DNA of 64,000 nucleotides from Methanobrevibacter sp. (GCF_017539065.1 NZ_JAFYHP010000012.1:115227-179226); one strand, 5' to 3'. Counted from the stretch's first letter, positions 36,801 to 46,428 are shown. Program-made: numbers and translations. Notes: a model not told the origin generated them from the sequence alone.

Positions 36801-37475
36801 ATTAGCAAAATTATCATAAGGTGTTTCACTTTTATTTATTAACACTAAATTTTTCCCATTAAAGTATTCAATCAATCCTGCAGCAGGATATACAACAAGT
36901 GAAGTTCCACCAATTATTAAAGTCTCTGCATTAGATATATAATCAATAGCAAAGCTTAAAACGGCATTGTTCAGTGGTTCTTCGTACAATACGACATCAG
37001 GTTTAACAATTCCTCCGCATTCGCATCTTGGAATTCCTTCACTTTCTAAAATATAATCCAGAGAGTATTCCTTATTGCATATTTGACAATAATTCCTATG
37101 TATACTTCCATGAAGTTCCAGAACTTCTTTGCTGCCTGCTTTTTGATGAAGGCCATCAATATTTTGAGTAATTATTGCTTTTAGTTTCCCTGCCTTTTCA
37201 AGTTCAGCTAATTTTAAATGAGCAGGATTGGGCTGTGCATCCTTAAAAATAAGATTTTCTTTATAATATGTGAAAAACTCTTCAGTATGGTCTAGATAAT
37301 AGCTATGGGATACAAGGTTTTCAGGAGTGTCACCATATTTTTCTAAACTTTTGAATATTCCACTTTCGGACCTAAAATCAGGTATTTCGCTTTCTGTTGA
37401 AACACCTGCCCCTCCAAAAAATACAATATTTTCTGAAGAATCAATAATTTTTTGCAATTCGTTTATTTTAGACAT
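36750..37475 (-). CDS. NAD-dependent protein deacylase, Sir2 family
   Basis: The protein has 241 residues. NAD-binding motifs are FGGAGVSTESEIPDFRS and TQNIDGLHQKAG, the catalytic His is in ELHGSIHRNYC, and the zinc Cys pairs are CQIC and CECGG. It removes acyl groups from lysines, releasing nicotinamide; Alba is a known substrate in other archaea. It follows argG in the same direction but is separated from it by a terminator-like hairpin. Confidence 0.95.
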   Translation of the reverse strand: MSKINELQKIIDSSENIVFFGGAGVSTESEIPDFRSESGIFKSLEKYGDTPENLVSHSYYLDHTEEFFTYYKENLIFKDAQPNPAHLKLAELEKAGKLKAIITQNIDGLHQKAGSKEVLELHGSIHRNYCQICNKEYSLDYILESEGIPRCECGGIVKPDVVLYEEPLNNAVLSFAIDYISNAETLIIGGTSLVVYPAAGLIEYFNGKNLVLINKSETPYDNFANLVINDAIGETLSQIKI

Positions 37476-37515
37476 AATATTAAAAAAAGAAGTAAAGGAT
37501 AGCTAAAAAGCTATC
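37476..37515 (-). terminator. Hairpin overlapping the argG stop plus U-tract
   Basis: GATAGCT (37498-37504) pairs with AGCTATC (37509-37515), 4-base loop. The TAG stop at 37513-37511 is inside the stem. On the minus strand CCTTTACTTCTTTTTTTAAT follows. Confidence 0.65.
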
Positions 37516-38689
37516 TGTTTAATTTTTGGAAGTTTGCAGCTTGAAGACCATGGTGTTTAATCATACCTTCAACTTCTCTTTGATCAGTTTCTTTGTCTTC
37601 AAAAGTAATTTGTTCAATGCTGTGTAAGCTAAATGGAGATTTTCTTATAATTGGTTGAATGGATCCTTTAAAGAGTTTCATTACAACTTCTCCACTTACT
37701 CTTTCTTGCATTTTGTCAATTGCTTGGTCTAAGTCTTCTCTTAATGGTTCTTGCCAGAGAGCGCAGTAGACTAAATCAGCATAAAGTGTTGACATATATT
37801 CTGCAAATCTTAACTCATCAGTTGTTAAAACCAATTCCTCTAAAGCTTGGTGTGCAGCAATTAATAATTTTGCACCAGGAGTTTCATAGATTTCCCTACT
37901 TTTAATACCAATCATTCTGTTTTCAATAGTATCTATTCTGCCGATAGCATTGTTTCCGGCAATCTCATTAGCTTTATCAATTAATTCGATTAGAGGCATC
38001 ATCTCGCCGTTAATAGCTACAGGAACACCTTCTTCGAATTCAATGGATACTTTTTCAGGTTCGTCGTTTGCATCTTCCCATGATTTGGTCCATTCGTAAA
38101 TGTCTTCTGGAGGTTCATTTGCAGGGTCTTCTAAAACGCCTCCTTCAATTGCTCTTCCCCAGATGTTTTCATCAATACTGTAAATTTTACCATAACTTAA
38201 CTCAATGCCTTTGGATTTAGCGTATTCTTGTTCTTCACTTCTTGTTAAGTTCATTTCTCTGATTGGTGCGATAATATCTAAATCAGACATTGCGCGAATA
38301 ATTGCTTCAAATCTAAATTGGTCGTTTCCTTTTCCAGTACACCCATGTGCGATAGCGGTCGCTCCCTCTTTTTCAGCTACTTCTATAATTTTTAAAGCGA
38401 TTAATGGTCTTGCAAGGGCAGTACTTAACGGGTATCCTTCGTATTCCGCATTTGCTTTTATTCCGCGTGTAATGTATTCGTTAGCAAATTCTTCTTTAGC
38501 ATCAATGTTGTAGTGTTTTAGTCCACCAATTTTTGATGCCATTGTTTTTGCTTTTTCCATCTCTTCTTCGCCTTGTCCTACATCTACACATGCAGTAATT
38601 ACTTCTACATCATATTTTTCTTCTAATAATTTAACACATACGGAGGTGTCAAGTCCTCCGCTGAATGCTAAAACTACTTTATCAGTCAT
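37511..38689 (-). CDS. argG: Argininosuccinate synthase
   Basis: The protein has 392 residues, starting with the PP-loop [31 protein letters not shown] and the terminal [10 protein letters not shown] are also conserved. It joins citrulline and aspartate at the cost of ATP in arginine synthesis. A GGTGATTAA ribosome binding site precedes the ATG. About 240 bases upstream of it contain structured sequence and a possible small RNA, which could also be relevant to its regulation. Confidence 0.97.
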   Translation of the reverse strand: MTDKVVLAFSGGLDTSVCVKLLEEKYDVEVITACVDVGQGEEEMEKAKTMASKIGGLKHYNIDAKEEFANEYITRGIKANAEYEGYPLSTALARPLIALKIIEVAEKEGATAIAHGCTGKGNDQFRFEAIIRAMSDLDIIAPIREMNLTRSEEQEYAKSKGIELSYGKIYSIDENIWGRAIEGGVLEDPANEPPEDIYEWTKSWEDANDEPEKVSIEFEEGVPVAINGEMMPLIELIDKANEIAGNNAIGRIDTIENRMIGIKSREIYETPGAKLLIAAHQALEELVLTTDELRFAEYMSTLYADLVYCALWQEPLREDLDQAIDKMQERVSGEVVMKLFKGSIQPIIRKSPFSLHSIEQITFEDKETDQREVEGMIKHHGLQAANFQKLNR

Positions 38690-38754
38690 TTAATCACCAT
38701 ATAATAAAAATAAGTTTTACAGTAAATAATATATTTTTAATAGTATTTAAAATT

Positions 38755-38885
38755 TAAAAAAGTTGGCAGAAGAAAACTCTTAATTGAGGGTGTTAATTGA
38801 GGCTGATTGTATAGGGGGTTTTAAAATAAAACCTCAATTAAGAGCTATCGTGAGTTGAAAGTATTGTCCTTACTTTCCCTCTCAA
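38755..38885 (-). ncRNA. Candidate structured small RNA upstream of argG
   Basis: On the minus strand a strong TATA-like element (38899-38918) would start RNA near 38885. The following 130 bases contain a 7-bp hairpin GAAAGTA/TACTTTC (38857-38877), a 13-bp long-range stem CTCTTAATTGAGG/CCTCAATTAAGAG (38777-38789 with 38832-38844) and an inner GGTTTT/AAAACC hairpin (38817-38833). A U-tract AACTTTTTTAAATTTT near 38755 follows. There are no C/D or H/ACA boxes and no open frame. It could instead be a long argG leader. Confidence 0.35.
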
Positions 38886-38898
38886 TTACTATGTTTGT

Positions 38899-38918
38899 TG
38901 TCATAGTATATAAAAGTT
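38899..38918 (-). promoter_or_regulatory. TATA/BRE element upstream of the candidate small RNA
   Basis: Read on the minus strand, the 20 bases match the tRNA-cluster promoter region at 17 of 20 positions, with the core TTTATATACTAT in both. Confidence 0.45.
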
Positions 38919-38933
38919 TAGGTATGCCTAAAT
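38916..38933 (-). terminator. Hairpin across the helicase stop codon
   Basis: TTTAGG (38917-38922) pairs with CCTAAA (38927-38932), loop TATG. The TAG stop at 38930-38928 is in the stem. The following U-tract is short (CTTTTATAT) and merges with the TATA element of the next unit. Confidence 0.4.
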
Positions 38934-40856
38934 TTTAGCCAATAAGTTCCTTTCTTCACAAAAATTTATCAGTCGTTCATAAGTTGGATTGGCTTTTAAA
39001 GTATTTTTATTACCGATAATAATCAATTTCCGTTTTGCGCGAGTTATTGCAACGTTCAATCTTCTTAAATCACTTAAAAATCCGATATTTCCATTTTCAT
39101 TACTTCGAACAGTGGAAATGATGATGATTTCCTTTTCTCTTCCCTGAAACCCGTCGACAGTTTTGACTTCAACAGGGGTCATTTCCTGAATGATTTTCAC
39201 CTGATCTGCATAGGGGCTAATGATTCCGATATCTTCTTCGCTGACTCCTGCATTCAAATAATCCTGGACGATTCCGGCACTGGTTTTTGCTTCCAACTCA
39301 TTGATTATTGATTTGGAGTCTTTCAGGTGAGTTTCACCTTCTCTGTCTGCATCCGACGTATCGATGAAAAGTAAGGCTTCCTCCCGGTAGCTGCCATCAA
39401 GAATGTCATTGATTGTTATGTCATCGACGCTGGAATCGCTTTTTAAGCTATTGTCGTAAAATTCTTCATTCGGAAACTTCATGAGAAGGCTGTTCATACG
39501 ATATTGGATGTTCAGCAATTGGGATTTAAATGGATACATCCTGATCAGTTCCTCGAATAATGTTTTTGATAACTCCCCTGCCCTCTCGCTTATGATTGTT
39601 GGAGGCAGTTGCTTGTGGTCTCCCGCAAGAATGAATCTGTGGGCTTTCGCTATCGGTATCAGCACACTTGGGATTGTGGCCTGTGAAGCTTCATCAATAA
39701 TTGCAACGTCAAATTTAACTCTTGCAATTGATTCAAGAGCAGAAGATGAGTTTGTGGCAAGAATCACGTCGCTTGAATCGACAATTTCTTTTATCATACG
39801 GTTTTCAAGCCGTTTAATTTCATCATGGGCCTCATCGATTTCCTGATTGATTTCAATCCATTTGGCCATTGATTTCATCTTTTCGGCGCTTATTCCACGA
39901 CCGCCTTTTCCTCGGGAGGCATTATGCAATATTTCATAATCTCCAAATCCTCTGCGGTATTGCGGCGTAGGCTTTGTGTGAACTTTACGTTTTTCAATCA
40001 GATTATCGATATTTTTATAAATCTTTTTGGTTTTCTTATTAAGCTTATGATTTTCCACCTTATATGCCAATGTCTGGGTGATATTGTGTTTTGAAACTCT
40101 TTGAGGATGACCTAATCTTGTAAGGTTTAATTTCTTGTTCTCCATTAGTCTCTCCAGGATATTGTCAACTGCAGCATTGCTTTCGGCTGTAGCCAATACT
40201 TTATGGTTCTGACGAGTTTCTTGTGAGATTAGTTCTACCAATGTCCTTGTTTTACCGGTTCCAAATGGTCCATGAATTAAAAAGAAGTTTTCACATGACA
40301 ATGCATTTTCAATGGCTTTTTTCTGTGATTTGTTAAGGTTTTCATCTATGTATGAAATATAAGGGATGTCCCTATTTTTCTTGGGATTCCTTTCATTTAA
40401 AATATATTCCAGGGCATTTTTTCCTTTTAAACTTAAATGATTCAGATTATCTTCCATCCGTCTAAAAGTAATGTCATTGGCATATAAATCGAGTCTAACT
40501 TTCTTTTTTATTGCCCATTTAGGAACACGTTTGTCAAAAGCGACTTTAATAAATCTGGCGCCTTTTTCAGTCACTGTGCCTGTTAAATCACTTCGCAATG
40601 GATTATCTGTACTAACTAAAACCATGTCTCCAACTGATATCTCAGTGTCGATTACTTCTGATCTTCCAAACTGGACAATTTGTAGCCCTAATTCCTTACC
40701 TAAACTTTTCCCTTTAACTTTATTAATGGCTCTTCCAAGCTCTTCTCTTTTTTGCCCGGACATTGTACTTATTTCATGGGTCATTAAATCAATTTCAGCA
40801 TCTCTTTCATAATTTATGAGCCTAATTAAGTTTTTAATATATTTCTTCATTTTCAT
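38928..40856 (-). CDS. Superfamily 1 DNA/RNA helicase (SMUBP-2/UPF1-like)
   Basis: The protein has 642 residues. Motif I is HGPFGTGKTRTLVEL, motif II is VAIIDEASQATIPS, followed by ILAGDHKQLPPT, LNIQYRMN, the TVDGFQGREKEIIIIS motif V and LNVAITRAKRKLIIIG motif VI. The N-terminal ~150 residues form an OB-like/1B region, as in IGHMBP2. These are 5'-3' helicases on DNA or RNA. It stands alone, divergent from the aspartoacylase-like gene. GC content appears slightly higher than in its neighbours. Confidence 0.93.
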   Translation of the reverse strand: MKMKKYIKNLIRLINYERDAEIDLMTHEISTMSGQKREELGRAINKVKGKSLGKELGLQIVQFGRSEVIDTEISVGDMVLVSTDNPLRSDLTGTVTEKGARFIKVAFDKRVPKWAIKKKVRLDLYANDITFRRMEDNLNHLSLKGKNALEYILNERNPKKNRDIPYISYIDENLNKSQKKAIENALSCENFFLIHGPFGTGKTRTLVELISQETRQNHKVLATAESNAAVDNILERLMENKKLNLTRLGHPQRVSKHNITQTLAYKVENHKLNKKTKKIYKNIDNLIEKRKVHTKPTPQYRRGFGDYEILHNASRGKGGRGISAEKMKSMAKWIEINQEIDEAHDEIKRLENRMIKEIVDSSDVILATNSSSALESIARVKFDVAIIDEASQATIPSVLIPIAKAHRFILAGDHKQLPPTIISERAGELSKTLFEELIRMYPFKSQLLNIQYRMNSLLMKFPNEEFYDNSLKSDSSVDDITINDILDGSYREEALLFIDTSDADREGETHLKDSKSIINELEAKTSAGIVQDYLNAGVSEEDIGIISPYADQVKIIQEMTPVEVKTVDGFQGREKEIIIISTVRSNENGNIGFLSDLRRLNVAITRAKRKLIIIGNKNTLKANPTYERLINFCEERNLLAKI

Positions 40857-40894
40857 ACTTATTTTTAAATAAGAGTTTTACTGTATATTTAATT

Positions 40895-41635
40895 ATGCTT
40901 TTCAAAAAAATTGAGGAATTTGGCAATTTAGAAATGAAATATATTTCTGATTTTTCAGGAGGATATATTTCACGAAATAAATCCATCTTGGATAATTTAG
41001 AATTAAACAAATTTACTCAATTTGTGCTTGAAAAATCTGTTTATGGGACTCCCATTTTTAAATTAGGAAATAAAGGAAATAAAATATTAATTTTATCAGG
41101 CATTCATGGAAATGAATTGCCTTCACAAGTTGCTAATATGAAATTATTAAATAAAATGTTGTATGAGGATTTAAATCATACGATATATTTCATTCCATTT
41201 GCATCCCCTAAATCCAGTATGAATAATCAGAGAACATTAAATACAATGGATTTAAATCGTTCTGCTCACATTAAAAACTCTTTAAGCAATTTAATTATTC
41301 AGACTGTTGAAGATTTGGGAATTAATTTTGTTGGAGATTTCCACTCAACTTCTTTCACCTCAAATCCAGGTATTGAATCTATTTTTTCATCAAAAGCCCC
41401 GTCTCCTGAAAGTTATCTAATTGCAAATTATATTTCAAAAGATATCGGATGTGATGTTTTATCTGTAGATTTTGCAGGTTCTTCTTATAAAGGGGCTGTT
41501 GAGGATGTTTGTAATTTAAATGGTGTTCCTGCTATTACTGGAGAGGTTGTATGTCCATTTGCAAATATTGGCGAAGGAACTGTTGAAAGGTCATTTGCTC
41601 AGATGGTGAGTTTTTTAGAATATTTTGGCGTGTAA
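40895..41635 (+). CDS. Succinylglutamate desuccinylase/aspartoacylase-like zinc carboxypeptidase
   Basis: The protein has 246 residues. The zinc site is LSGIHGNELPSQ (H-x-x-E) with the second His in FVGDFHSTSF, and the conserved MDLNRSAH element lies between. The family cleaves N-acyl amino acids or related amides; the substrate is unknown. No clear ribosome binding site is present, and the T/A-rich segment before ATG suggests a leaderless message. Confidence 0.82.
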   Translation: MLFKKIEEFGNLEMKYISDFSGGYISRNKSILDNLELNKFTQFVLEKSVYGTPIFKLGNKGNKILILSGIHGNELPSQVANMKLLNKMLYEDLNHTIYFIPFASPKSSMNNQRTLNTMDLNRSAHIKNSLSNLIIQTVEDLGINFVGDFHSTSFTSNPGIESIFSSKAPSPESYLIANYISKDIGCDVLSVDFAGSSYKGAVEDVCNLNGVPAITGEVVCPFANIGEGTVERSFAQMVSFLEYFGV

Positions 41636-41659
41636 TTACTTTTCAAATGCTCTCTCATT
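41635..41659 (+). repeat. Second copy of the 25-base repeat, upstream of the membrane hydrolase gene
   Basis: It is identical to 24732-24756. It begins at the last base of the preceding stop codon and lies just before a TATA-like TTTTAAATATG, about 46 bases upstream of the next start codon. Confidence 0.8.
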
Positions 41660-41704
41660 AATCTTTTAAATATGAGGATTCTATTTTTAACTAAGGTGAT
41701 TTAA

Positions 41705-42412
41705 TTGTCTTCTTATAAAGGGCATTCAATATTTGCACTCATACTCTCATTGATGTTTTTTCACAATCCTCTAACAATTGCTTTAACATTGATTGGTGCA
41801 AATATTCCCGATTTTGATCATAAATTCAAAAAAGATAATGTCTATAAGATAATTATTTTAGGATTAATAGTGTTCATTTCACTTTATATCCTTAAATTAC
41901 CTTATTTTATTGGTTTAATTATTGTATTTTTAGGTGTTACTTTTTATTTTTCAGAACATAGAAGTTTTACTCACTCCATTTTTGGTGTTTTGACTTTAAC
42001 TGCTGCCGTTTCATTAGTGTTGATTTGGGGGTCCCAGTTAATCTCTGCTGTAACAATCATAGATAATCATTATTTGCTAATGGCCATTCTGATTGCTCTT
42101 TTGAGCTTCTTATTCTTAAACAGGAAGCTATTGATGATTTTTCTTCCATTGTTTTTCATTAGTTTATTTGTTCTTCCAGCATTCGAGATTTCATATCTTG
42201 AAATTGTCTTAAGTTTATTCTTGGGCATATTTTCACATATTGTCCTTGATTCGTTCACACCGGCAGGAATTAAGATATTTGCACCTGTGTCCTCAAAAAA
42301 GGTTTATAGGAATTTTGGATTGGGCATGGTCTTTATATTGGCGGTGATTTCAATAATTTACCATATTCCTATTCTATTCAATCTGTTCGGCAATTATATT
42401 TTACATGGTTAG
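41705..42412 (+). CDS. YdjM/LexA-regulated type membrane-bound metal-dependent hydrolase
   Basis: The protein has 235 residues, starting at TTG six bases after AAGGTGAT. The family pattern GHSIFALIL, GANIPDFDHKF, EHRSFTHSIF and FSHIVLDSFTPAGI gives a set of His and Asp residues at membrane boundaries among about six hydrophobic segments. The biochemical role of this family is not known. It may share control with hjc through the common 25-base element. Confidence 0.85.
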   Translation: MSSYKGHSIFALILSLMFFHNPLTIALTLIGANIPDFDHKFKKDNVYKIIILGLIVFISLYILKLPYFIGLIIVFLGVTFYFSEHRSFTHSIFGVLTLTAAVSLVLIWGSQLISAVTIIDNHYLLMAILIALLSFLFLNRKLLMIFLPLFFISLFVLPAFEISYLEIVLSLFLGIFSHIVLDSFTPAGIKIFAPVSSKKVYRNFGLGMVFILAVISIIYHIPILFNLFGNYILHG

Positions 42413-42726
42413 ACAACTAATTGTTTAGGACTATAATATATGCTTAAGTATTACTAAATTGTATATTCGAATACTTAACATTTTTTTGACTATATAAAAT
42501 CTTTTAATTCTTGTTTTAACTAGTAATTTGACATTATTTAATCAATTTAATGGGCATTTTTGTTCATGTATATTTTTTTAATTATTTTTAACAATGTTAA
42601 TTCAATTTTTGAATACTTTTTTTAAAAAAGCATAACTTTATAATGAATAATCATGATAAATAATAATATTATTATTTAAGGTCAATTTTTGACTTTTTAA
42701 TAAAAATATGAAATGGAGCTTATTTA
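42413..42726 (+). promoter_or_regulatory. Upstream region of the ehb operon with several palindromes
   Basis: This 314-base AT-rich region has no gene. It contains TTAAGTATT (42444-42452) facing AATACTTAA (42470-42478), a TATA-like ACTATATAAAATC near 42489, and another candidate TATA (CTTTATAATGAA) near 42637. A perfect 22-base palindrome lies at 42657-42678 (half TAAATAATAAT), followed by GTCAA-TTT-TTGAC at 42681-42693. GGAGC before ATG is the ribosome binding site. The palindromes are candidate operators; AT richness makes the 22-base one less significant than it looks. Confidence 0.45.
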
Positions 42727-43041
42727 ATGTTTTTGACTAGAATCGGTTATGGAATTATATATTTCCTTGACCTTATTTACGAAATCATAAAAGCAACAAT
42801 TGACGTTGCTTTTAATGGGGTTATGAGGAGAAATATTGATCCTATTGTCGTGGATATTGAAACAGTTTTAGAGAGGCCTGTTTCACAGACAATTTTAGCA
42901 AATAGTATTTCTTTAACTCCAGGTACTTTGTCTGTTGATTTGGACAGTGAAAATAACATTATCAAAGTAGCTGCTATTTCTCCAAGAAAAAAAGAGGATA
43001 TTATTCCTTTTGAACCTTATATAAAGAAAATGTTAGAGTAA
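42727..43041 (+). CDS. ehbA: Energy-converting hydrogenase B subunit A (MnhE-like)
   Basis: The protein has 104 residues and one main N-terminal hydrophobic segment. ANSISLTPGTLSVDLDSENN is the MnhE/MrpE signature. It is the first gene of the Ehb operon, which encodes a membrane hydrogenase that uses an ion gradient to reduce low-potential ferredoxin with H2 for anabolic CO2 fixation. Assignment as EhbA rests on this family match and on gene order. Confidence 0.88.
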   Translation: MFLTRIGYGIIYFLDLIYEIIKATIDVAFNGVMRRNIDPIVVDIETVLERPVSQTILANSISLTPGTLSVDLDSENNIIKVAAISPRKKEDIIPFEPYIKKMLE

Positions 43042-43071
43042 TACATTTTCAAAAAAGACGAGTGAGATAGT

Positions 43072-43338
43072 ATGGATATATTGATTATTTCAGAATATAT
43101 TTTGGTTATAGCATTAGTTATAATGATGCTAGCCAGCTTAAGAGCAAGTGCATATAAATCCACTTCAATGGGGCTTTTAGGAAGTTCCATCATTGTTAAT
43201 GCCTTCGCTGTAGCATTACTCATTTGTGGTAGTTTATATAATCTTGAATTCTATAGAGATATATCATTAGCTTTAATATTCTTTGGTTTTGTAGGAACTA
43301 TTGCTTTCGCTGTAACATTGGGAGGTGAAGATAAATGA
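43072..43338 (+). CDS. ehbB: Energy-converting hydrogenase B subunit B (MnhF-like)
   Basis: The protein has 88 residues and three membrane segments in the MrpF pattern (IALVIMMLASLRASAYKSTSMGLLG). A GAGTGAGAT ribosome binding site precedes ATG. It overlaps the next ATG by 4 bases, which couples the two. Confidence 0.85.
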   Translation: MDILIISEYILVIALVIMMLASLRASAYKSTSMGLLGSSIIVNAFAVALLICGSLYNLEFYRDISLALIFFGFVGTIAFAVTLGGEDK

Positions 43339-43757
43339 TTGAGTACATTCAATCAGCACTTCTTATAATTGCAGCTATCTTAATTATTATCTCAGCAATA
43401 GGCCTTATTAGCTTAAGCAGCAGTACAAAAAATGCACTTTATGCAAGAATCCATATTGTGGGTTTATTTGATATTGCTTGTGTTATTGCTATGATTGGTC
43501 TTGGCCAATATCTCTTGGCTGGAATTTACTTTATTCTAGCACCATTTGTGGCGCATGCAATCGCTAATGCTTACTGGAAAAAAGAAGATAGAGAAAATAA
43601 CATTGATTTATTGACAGTTGAAGAAGAAGTAGATGAAAATCATCCGTTTATTCATCCTAAAGAAAAAATGCAAGCTTTAGAAAGTGAAAACTCAGAAAAA
43701 CTTAAAGCGGATGATAGATTTTCAGTTACTACAATAGAAATTGATGAGGGTGAGTAA
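43335..43757 (+). CDS. ehbC: Energy-converting hydrogenase B subunit C (MnhG-like)
   Basis: The protein has 140 residues. Three membrane segments carry the MrpG pattern ([25 protein letters not shown]), followed by a hydrophilic acidic tail of about 50 residues ([18 protein letters not shown]) that is longer than in plain MrpG proteins. The start overlaps ehbB. Confidence 0.85.
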   Translation: MIEYIQSALLIIAAILIIISAIGLISLSSSTKNALYARIHIVGLFDIACVIAMIGLGQYLLAGIYFILAPFVAHAIANAYWKKEDRENNIDLLTVEEEVDENHPFIHPKEKMQALESENSEKLKADDRFSVTTIEIDEGE

Positions 43758-43758
43758 T

Positions 43759-43992
43759 ATGATAGAATTTGTATTGTGTATTATCGTAATATTAAGCGCA
43801 ATTCTTGCTCTTATTCAAAAAGACTTACTAAAAGCAGCAATTTTAACCGGATTTAGTGGTGGTGCTCTTGCAGTATTATTCCAGATATTGCTAGCACCTG
43901 ATGTTGCTCTAACACAGGCTATTGTTGGTGCAGCAATCGTACCGGTATTCATTGCTCTAGCTGTTAAGAAAACCCAGAGGAGTGATAGCTAA
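43759..43992 (+). CDS. ehbD: Energy-converting hydrogenase B subunit D (MbhD/DUF4040-like)
   Basis: The protein has 77 residues from the ATG that follows GAGGGTGAGTA; an in-frame TTG six codons upstream lies inside ehbC and is less likely. Its membrane segments include [24 protein letters not shown], the conserved MbhD/MrpA-C pattern with an Asp-Glu-type position in a helix. It overlaps ehbE by one base. Confidence 0.85.
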   Translation: MIEFVLCIIVILSAILALIQKDLLKAAILTGFSGGALAVLFQILLAPDVALTQAIVGAAIVPVFIALAVKKTQRSDS

Positions 43993-44378
43993 TGGCACAA
44001 ACTCAACTAGCGATATTATTAACATCAGCTGCTTTAATAATTATTGGACTTTATTCAGCAATTTTCATTGATAATATCATCAAAAAGATTATTGGTATTA
44101 GCTTCATTGAAGAAGGAGCTAACCTGTTCATTGTTGCTATTGGTTATAAAGCAGGAGGAGTTGTACCAATTTTAATGCCTGGAATGGACACTTCATGGTT
44201 TGCAGCAAACGCGGCTTATCCTTTACCTTTCGGTTTAGTGCTTACCAGTATCGTAATCGGTGCAAGTACCTTAGCAGTAATGCTTGCTTTAGTGATGGTT
44301 TTATACAGAAGATATGGCACATTATCTACAAAAGTAATGTTAGCCGACACATCAAAACAGGAGGAATACAATGAATGA
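43992..44378 (+). CDS. ehbE: Energy-converting hydrogenase B subunit E (NuoK/MnhC-like)
   Basis: The protein has 128 residues and three membrane helices. [19 protein letters not shown] supplies the Glu pair that corresponds to proton-path residues of MrpC/NuoK, and [20 protein letters not shown] is the third helix. Its end overlaps ehbF by 8 bases. Confidence 0.88.
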   Translation: MAQTQLAILLTSAALIIIGLYSAIFIDNIIKKIIGISFIEEGANLFIVAIGYKAGGVVPILMPGMDTSWFAANAAYPLPFGLVLTSIVIGASTLAVMLALVMVLYRRYGTLSTKVMLADTSKQEEYNE

Positions 44379-45825
44379 ATTAATCCCACTTATGGTAATT
44401 GTTCCTCTTATGGCAGCATTATTAATTAGTGCCTTTTCAAAGTTAAACAAAGTAACTAAGATTTTCGCATTTGTTGTAGCGATATGTTTACCATTAATTC
44501 CATTATTATCCAATTACGGTCTCCACTATTTTGGTGGTTATGAACCGATGTTGGATAATGTTACAGGAATAATGTATCATCCAGCAATTACATACTCATT
44601 CACATTCTTACAACAAATTATCATATGTGCTGTAGGTCTTTTGACATTCTTAGTTATATTCATTTACTTGACCAAATATAAGAAAGTTTCCGGACCTTAC
44701 CTGTTCCTATTGTTCTTAGGTACAGCAGCGGTAACTGCGATGATTTTAACAGACGACATATTCCACATGTTCGTGTTCTTTGAAATATTAGCTTTAGCAC
44801 AGGTAGGTATAGTTGCGGCATCTTCAATCGATTTCAGTTACGAAATGGCTTTAAAGTATATGATTTTAGGATCCATCGGATCTCCGATAATGCTTTTAGG
44901 AATTGGATTCTTACTGGCATTAACTGGTAGTGTAAATGTAACAGATATTGCACTAGCTGTTCATACAGGTTTAATTGATGCTACATCTCCAGTATTTTTA
45001 TTATCACTCGCATTAATATTCTTTGGTTGGTTATACGCATCCGGTTTACCGCCATTCCATACAATAAAATCTGGAATTTATTCAAAAGCCGAACCGCACG
45101 GAGCAGCACTCTTACAATCATTTACAGTTGTTTCAATGATTTCAATTGTAATAATAATGTTTAGAATTTACTCTTCACTTCCAATCTTTGAAGTTCTCGT
45201 GGTCTTCTTCTCTATCTTAGCCATGATATTGGGTGTCTCTCTCGCATTAACCCAAACAGACTTCAGAAGAATGATTGGATTTTTAGCAGTAGGTGAATTA
45301 GGTTTCATCGGTTTAGGTATTGGGCTTGGAACAAACTTTTCAATTACAGCAGGACTCTTCCAAGCATTAAACGAAATCATAATCACCGCATTATTATTCA
45401 TAGGATTTGGCGCAGTTGTTCATGCAACAAATGAAGTAGATACAAGAAAATTAGGCGGAATTCTTGCATACCATCCGAAAGTATCTATAATGCTTTTAAT
45501 TGGAGGTCTTGCAATGGCAGGGGTTCCTCCGTTAAGCGGATTCCAATCTAAATTAATGCTTGTTCAGGCATCTTTAAGCTGCGGATTCCCTGAAATATCT
45601 ATTTTAGCCATTATGGTAAGTATAGCAACATTTGTGGTATTTGTAAAAACATATTATACTATGTTTTTAAAACCAAAACCAAATGACTTGGATCTTGAAG
45701 GAAAAGAGGTTCCAAAATCCATGGTTTTCGCAATGGGAGTATTGTTGATTATCATCATACTTTTAGGTATTTTCCCAGATGTTGTTACAAGTGGAATTTC
45801 TAACTTTGTAGGAGGGATATTATGA
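44371..45825 (+). CDS. ehbF: Energy-converting hydrogenase B subunit F (NuoN/MnhD-like antiporter subunit)
   Basis: The protein has 484 residues and about fourteen membrane segments. Conserved ion-path features are [14 protein letters not shown], the Lys/His-containing broken helices [22 protein letters not shown] and [19 protein letters not shown], and [17 protein letters not shown]. It is the main ion-translocating antiporter-like subunit of the complex. Confidence 0.95.
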   Translation: MNELIPLMVIVPLMAALLISAFSKLNKVTKIFAFVVAICLPLIPLLSNYGLHYFGGYEPMLDNVTGIMYHPAITYSFTFLQQIIICAVGLLTFLVIFIYLTKYKKVSGPYLFLLFLGTAAVTAMILTDDIFHMFVFFEILALAQVGIVAASSIDFSYEMALKYMILGSIGSPIMLLGIGFLLALTGSVNVTDIALAVHTGLIDATSPVFLLSLALIFFGWLYASGLPPFHTIKSGIYSKAEPHGAALLQSFTVVSMISIVIIMFRIYSSLPIFEVLVVFFSILAMILGVSLALTQTDFRRMIGFLAVGELGFIGLGIGLGTNFSITAGLFQALNEIIITALLFIGFGAVVHATNEVDTRKLGGILAYHPKVSIMLLIGGLAMAGVPPLSGFQSKLMLVQASLSCGFPEISILAIMVSIATFVVFVKTYYTMFLKPKPNDLDLEGKEVPKSMVFAMGVLLIIIILLGIFPDVVTSGISNFVGGIL

Positions 45826-46157
45826 AACTGTATGACCAGATATTTGATGTTGTAAAACAGTTCAGAAAATTGTTCTCCCCTGGACCGGTCACCAATGCCG
45901 ATGTTTCAGGAAGCATTACAGCAGAAATATTTTTAATCGTATCATTGGTCTTATCCGCAATATTGTTAAGGCATGTAAATGTTTTGCTTGCCGGATTGGT
46001 TACCTTGATAGTAGCTATCCTATTAATTTCTAATATTCCGCTCATTCCGAAGTTTAAAATCGAACAGGAAGATTCACTTGAAAAGATGATATTTTATGCG
46101 GTTTTAGTTCTGGCTCTTTTAGTTACATTCATGTACTGGGGTGGTAATCTTGTCTAA
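45822..46157 (+). CDS. ehbG: Energy-converting hydrogenase B subunit G
   Basis: The protein has 111 residues. A hydrophilic N-terminal part (FDVVKQFRKLFSPGPVTNADVSG) is followed by three membrane segments. It overlaps ehbF by 4 bases. It is not similar to a well-known Mrp subunit; the name is given from its place in the ehb order. Confidence 0.8.
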   Translation: MKLYDQIFDVVKQFRKLFSPGPVTNADVSGSITAEIFLIVSLVLSAILLRHVNVLLAGLVTLIVAILLISNIPLIPKFKIEQEDSLEKMIFYAVLVLALLVTFMYWGGNLV

Positions 46158-46428
46158 AACTACAATTCGCAATTTACTTGCAGCAGTATTGACAGCGGTA
46201 TTTTCCGTTACTTTGCTTGATGCGATATACAACTTAAGCAGCATCATAAATCCTGGTGTAAGTAACATTTACAATGCTTTAGGAACTCAGATTGCTCCAA
46301 ACATGGTAACTGTTGTCATATTCGACTTTAGAGCATATGATACATTAGGAGAATCAATTATATTATTAACTGCTGGATTAGTAGTCTTGCTAATATTCGG
46401 CAGAGGATTATTGGGGGCTAAAAAATGA
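46150..46428 (+). CDS. ehbH: Energy-converting hydrogenase B subunit H (MnhA C-terminal/MbhE-like)
   Basis: The protein has about 92 residues. The TTG at 46150 follows GGTGGT at good spacing and is preferred over a GTG three codons upstream. Membrane segments flank AFRAYDTLGES-like text (IFDFRAYDTLGESIILLTAGLVVLL), the MbhE/MrpA-C signature. It overlaps ehbG by 8 bases. Confidence 0.85.
   Translation: MSKTTIRNLLAAVLTAVFSVTLLDAIYNLSSIINPGVSNIYNALGTQIAPNMVTVVIFDFRAYDTLGESIILLTAGLVVLLIFGRGLLGAKK

Noticed and set aside
38755..38885. RNase P RNA, SRP RNA or C/D or H/ACA RNA as identity of the argG-upstream RNA
   Set aside because: It is too short for RNase P or SRP RNA, and the conserved boxes of guide RNAs are missing.
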